From contig JAKSYS010000694.1 of the NCBI GenBank assembly GCA_022925895.1, forward strand, positions 1-32,664: a stretch of DNA of 32,664 bases, in the 5' to 3' direction. Source of the DNA: Fragilaria crotonensis. Its lineage: Eukaryota > Bacillariophyta > Fragilariophyceae > Fragilariales > Fragilariaceae. The notes under the pieces are model-generated. The model saw only the letters and a list, made by a program, of their open reading frames with translations. It was not told the origin of the DNA and did not search any database. The position numbers were made by a program, and so were the translations under genes. Position 1 is the first letter of the stretch. Each line of letters begins with the position of its first letter. This document shows, in pieces, positions 30,394 through 32,664 of the stretch.

Positions 30394-30624
30394 TGACCAG
30401 ACGTCGAACGTTGCAACTCGAAGCTATAACCAGAACGTATTCGTTCGTCAGTTCACTTACTAAAACAAATCATCTTCAAAGTTTTCGGTGATGCTCTCTC
30501 TACCATATCGGTAGTAGAGGTGATCGTTGAGTTCAGTTGGGAGACTCGTGAGCCGGAAGCTGCGAGTCTACTCTGCTAGGGTGAGGGTTTGTTCGGTTCA
30601 GTCTTAACAAATACTCCGTAGTAA
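30394..30624. other. Short intergenic region
   Basis: This is the upstream region of the plastid protein gene and the left flank of the TIR element. The TAA immediately before 30625 matches the TAA after 31340. Confidence 0.5.
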
Positions 30625-31340
30625 GGCCCAGCGTTACGTAATTACATTTCACGACAACGAAAACTTTTTCGTTTTCGAGGGTCCATTTTACCACCGTTAC
30701 GTACGAAAACGGGTCCCCAAAAACTTTCAGGAAATCACTCAGATGCGCCTCATATCCCATCGTCAACGAAAATCTGCTGAGGTTTTCGTTGATCCGCGAA
30801 AAACACAGCCTTTCCTCGAAATATCTCAAGATTCTGGATTCCTTCTGTTAGGTCTATTGCTACGTGCGTTTAACTCGCCCTGTTGACAGATGCTACTGTC
30901 TACTGTCACTGCTGGCATCAAACATGAACGTGGTTTTCTCGCCAGATAATGATCAGATGAAGACGTCGTTTCTACCATTGCATGCGCCGTAGACACGACG
31001 ATCGATGCTAGTGCGGTGGTGGTTTGTGGTGTTCTACATGAGGAACATTGTCAAAATGGTCGTCATTGTCGGATTTCGATGAGCGACGATCTAATAATTT
31101 TTGGTTCCAATTCGTACAACTTTACCGTATCTGTAGACGTACCCAGTACACAGTACGACTAGGATGGAACGGATGGGAACATACATGTGTTTCACATCAA
31201 GATTCCTAGTTTGACTCAGTCGACTTGATGTTTTCGTATTTGTGGACTGCTTTTTACGTAACGGTGGGGACGAGCATTTTACATGAACGAGAAGTCAAAA
31301 CTTCTCGTTTTCGTGAAATGTAATTACGTAACGGTGGCCC
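30625..31340. mobile_element. Non-autonomous PIF/Harbinger-like element (MITE), 716 bp
   Basis: The left end starts GGCCCAGCGTTACGTAATTA and the right end, reversed, starts GGGCCACCGTTACGTAATTA. About 27 of the first 29 and 35 of the first 40 positions agree by eye. The motif CACCGTTACGTA recurs about 70 bp inside each end. Both ends are flanked by TAA (30622-30624 and 31341-31343), as expected of a 3-bp target duplication. GG-starting TIRs and a 3-bp T/A-rich duplication are typical of PIF/Harbinger (Tourist-type) elements. The interior shows no transposase. Small hairpins (AACGAAAAC.. and AACGAGAAG..TTCTCGTT) follow each TIR. Confidence 0.8.
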
Positions 31341-31831
31341 TAAATCCTAAACTTATATGTATAATCTAAAGTAGTAGATCGGTCTCATGCAATGATTCCA
31401 GACAGGGGTCGCTGTCCTTTTAGAGACGGTCGCGGAGTAGCAATTCAAGCGATGCGGAGCACCTTGATTCCTAAACCTCAATCGGCGTTAGAGACGACAC
31501 TATCTGTGCAATGGCCGTTGCAGCAAAGTAGACAGTAGATAGTGTGAAGGAGCAGGACAGTAGTCGTGGAACGACTAGGCTGTAGGACAGTGCCAGTCCA
31601 ACAGTACAGTAGCCGGTTCCAGTAGACCGTCTGCCGCAACTAGTTCCGAAACATCGCATGTATGATGTTCATACTCGGAGTATTTGATTACTTGTACTTG
31701 TACTCAGTACTGGAGTACAGTAGCACCACAGTTTTCTTCACACACTATGCATAGGTCTACCCTTCTGTACGCAACCTCCATACTCCATACTCCATATTCC
31801 ATATGCATACTCAGAGCACAATTTGTCCATA
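31341..31831. other. Gene-free stretch between the two TIR elements
   Basis: Short GTAC/CTCGGAG palindromes (for example at 31671) occur. No coding region is seen. Confidence 0.5.
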
Positions 31832-32506
31832 CCACAAAAAAATGGCTTTGAACCAATATTTTCACAAGCGTTTCAACTTACCAAATCTCGGCAGAAACAC
31901 ATATATGTTTTACAAACAGTTCGTTTCATAGATCCTTCAATACCCTGTCAATAGCAATGAAGAATGATCAAAGTAATGGAGCAACATCCGAATGAACTGT
32001 CGATGATGAACAAGTCTGCGTTTTTGATTTACTGGTTCAAAGTCGCGTATAAATTTGTATACATATATGAATAATATTCTTACATTCTGTTCTTGATTTA
32101 TTTCACAAGAGTTTGGTAAATTGAAATGCGTATTGGTACAGGGTTTTGCACGAGCTGTTTGTACCACACCGTGTGGTACAAATGCCAAGTGGATTTCTCC
32201 TCGCATATGAAAATATACAGAACTGTAGCTTATAAAGATTTGGAGGGCATCCTTGACGTGTGAAAAAGGGTCGTACAGCAATGTTTTGACGTCTCATCTA
32301 CGGTGCGCGTATTTGAGAGAACTGAGCAATTATATTGTTTTTCTATGTGCAGACCATATCTCTATTTGTTCACTAAGGAGAGCTTTACAATAGGTCAGCC
32401 ACAGTGTGAAATTATGAAAATTGGAGCGTTTTCGTGTAGAGGTCCTTGAATTTCACACGAGATTGGTTCAAAGCCATTTTATTGGGTCGAAGCCATTTTT
32501 ATGTGG
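31832..32506. mobile_element. Non-autonomous Tc1/mariner-like element (MITE), 675 bp
   Basis: The ends are 26-bp inverted repeats with three mismatches: the left begins CCACAAAAAAATGGCTTTGA (31832-31857), and the right is the complement of 32481-32506. Just inside the right end the last 19 bases of the TIR are repeated (32462-32480), matching the left TIR exactly. TA flanks both ends (31830-31831 and 32507-32508), as for the TA target duplication of Tc1/mariner elements. The interior ORF (31937-32281) resembles no transposase, so the element is non-autonomous. Confidence 0.8.
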
Positions 32507-32664
32507 TACTCTACCAGTAGTATTCCAGTAGTCGGAGTGAGTGGACAACGAAATACTGTGTAGGATTCCACTCTACAATATTTTGCTCTACTGCTGCTTT
32601 GGTAGGAGTAGTAGTGGAGTAGTAGTACCTGGTAGTACGAAAAGATTGTATGATAGATAGTAGA

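Noticed and set aside
31937..32281. 114-residue minus-strand ORF
   Set aside because: It lies inside the TA-flanked TIR element and resembles no transposase or host protein. Treated as non-coding interior.
1..32664. tRNA, rRNA genes or CRISPR arrays
   Set aside because: No T-loop and acceptor-stem combination, no rRNA-like stretch and no regularly spaced repeats with unique spacers were seen on either strand.

Overview
This window reads as nuclear DNA of a photosynthetic stramenopile, most probably a diatom. Three things point there. (1) Two proteins near the right end carry secretory-type signal peptides with an aromatic residue just after the predicted cleavage site (LAFVAP, SAFTTVP), the entry signal for four-membrane plastids. 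One of them also has a twin-arginine thylakoid-lumen signal. (2) Genes have few, short GT-AG introns (62, 65, 76 and 223 bp) and lie close together on both strands. (3) One gene looks like a diverged member of the DUF6824 family, which is abundant in diatoms, and the transposase relics are of types I associate with diatom genomes. The species cannot be named from the sequence.

Layout. 1-4272: an ankyrin-repeat gene (425-1471, +), then about 2.8 kb with no convincing gene. 4273-10644: the REI1/ZNF622-type 60S maturation factor (4273-5637, +), a decayed RING-finger gene copy (5704-6615, -), an isovaleryl-CoA dehydrogenase-like gene with one intron (6658-8158, -), a broken second copy of the REI1 middle region (9027-9341), and an intact PA-TM-RING-H2 gene with one intron (9342-10644, -). 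The REI1/RING block is present twice as direct repeats, and the dehydrogenase sits exactly between them. 10645-12236: a gene-free, GTAC-rich stretch with simple repeats. 12237-13301 (+): the DUF6824-like gene. 13302-22700: a transposon nest. It holds a dead pogo/Tigger-like DDE transposase (15633-17148, +), a 566-bp inverted second copy of its central part (14535-15100, -), an intact ORF of unknown function with long TA/TS dipeptide repeats (17446-18369, -), and a dead IS630/Tc1-like transposase with an unusually long gap between its second and third acidic residues (18900-21952, +). 22747-23201: ribosomal protein eL43. 23199-28607 (-): a large USP32-like deubiquitinase with two clear introns and one apparent 1-bp frameshift. 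29099-30393: two convergent genes for plastid-targeted proteins. 30625-31340 and 31832-32506: two non-coding elements with terminal inverted repeats, one flanked by TAA/TAA (PIF/Harbinger-like) and one by TA/TA (Tc1/mariner-like).

The genes do not form a pathway. REI1 and eL43 both belong to the 60S ribosomal subunit, the RING protein and USP32-like enzyme are opposing ubiquitin enzymes, and the two plastid proteins are neighbours, but no operon-like logic is visible. The strongest unusual signals are the dehydrogenase bracketed by a duplicated host segment, the near-identical inverted transposase arms that could fold into a long hairpin RNA, the still-open dipeptide-repeat ORF inside dead transposons, and the loss of zinc ligands in two of the three REI1 fingers.
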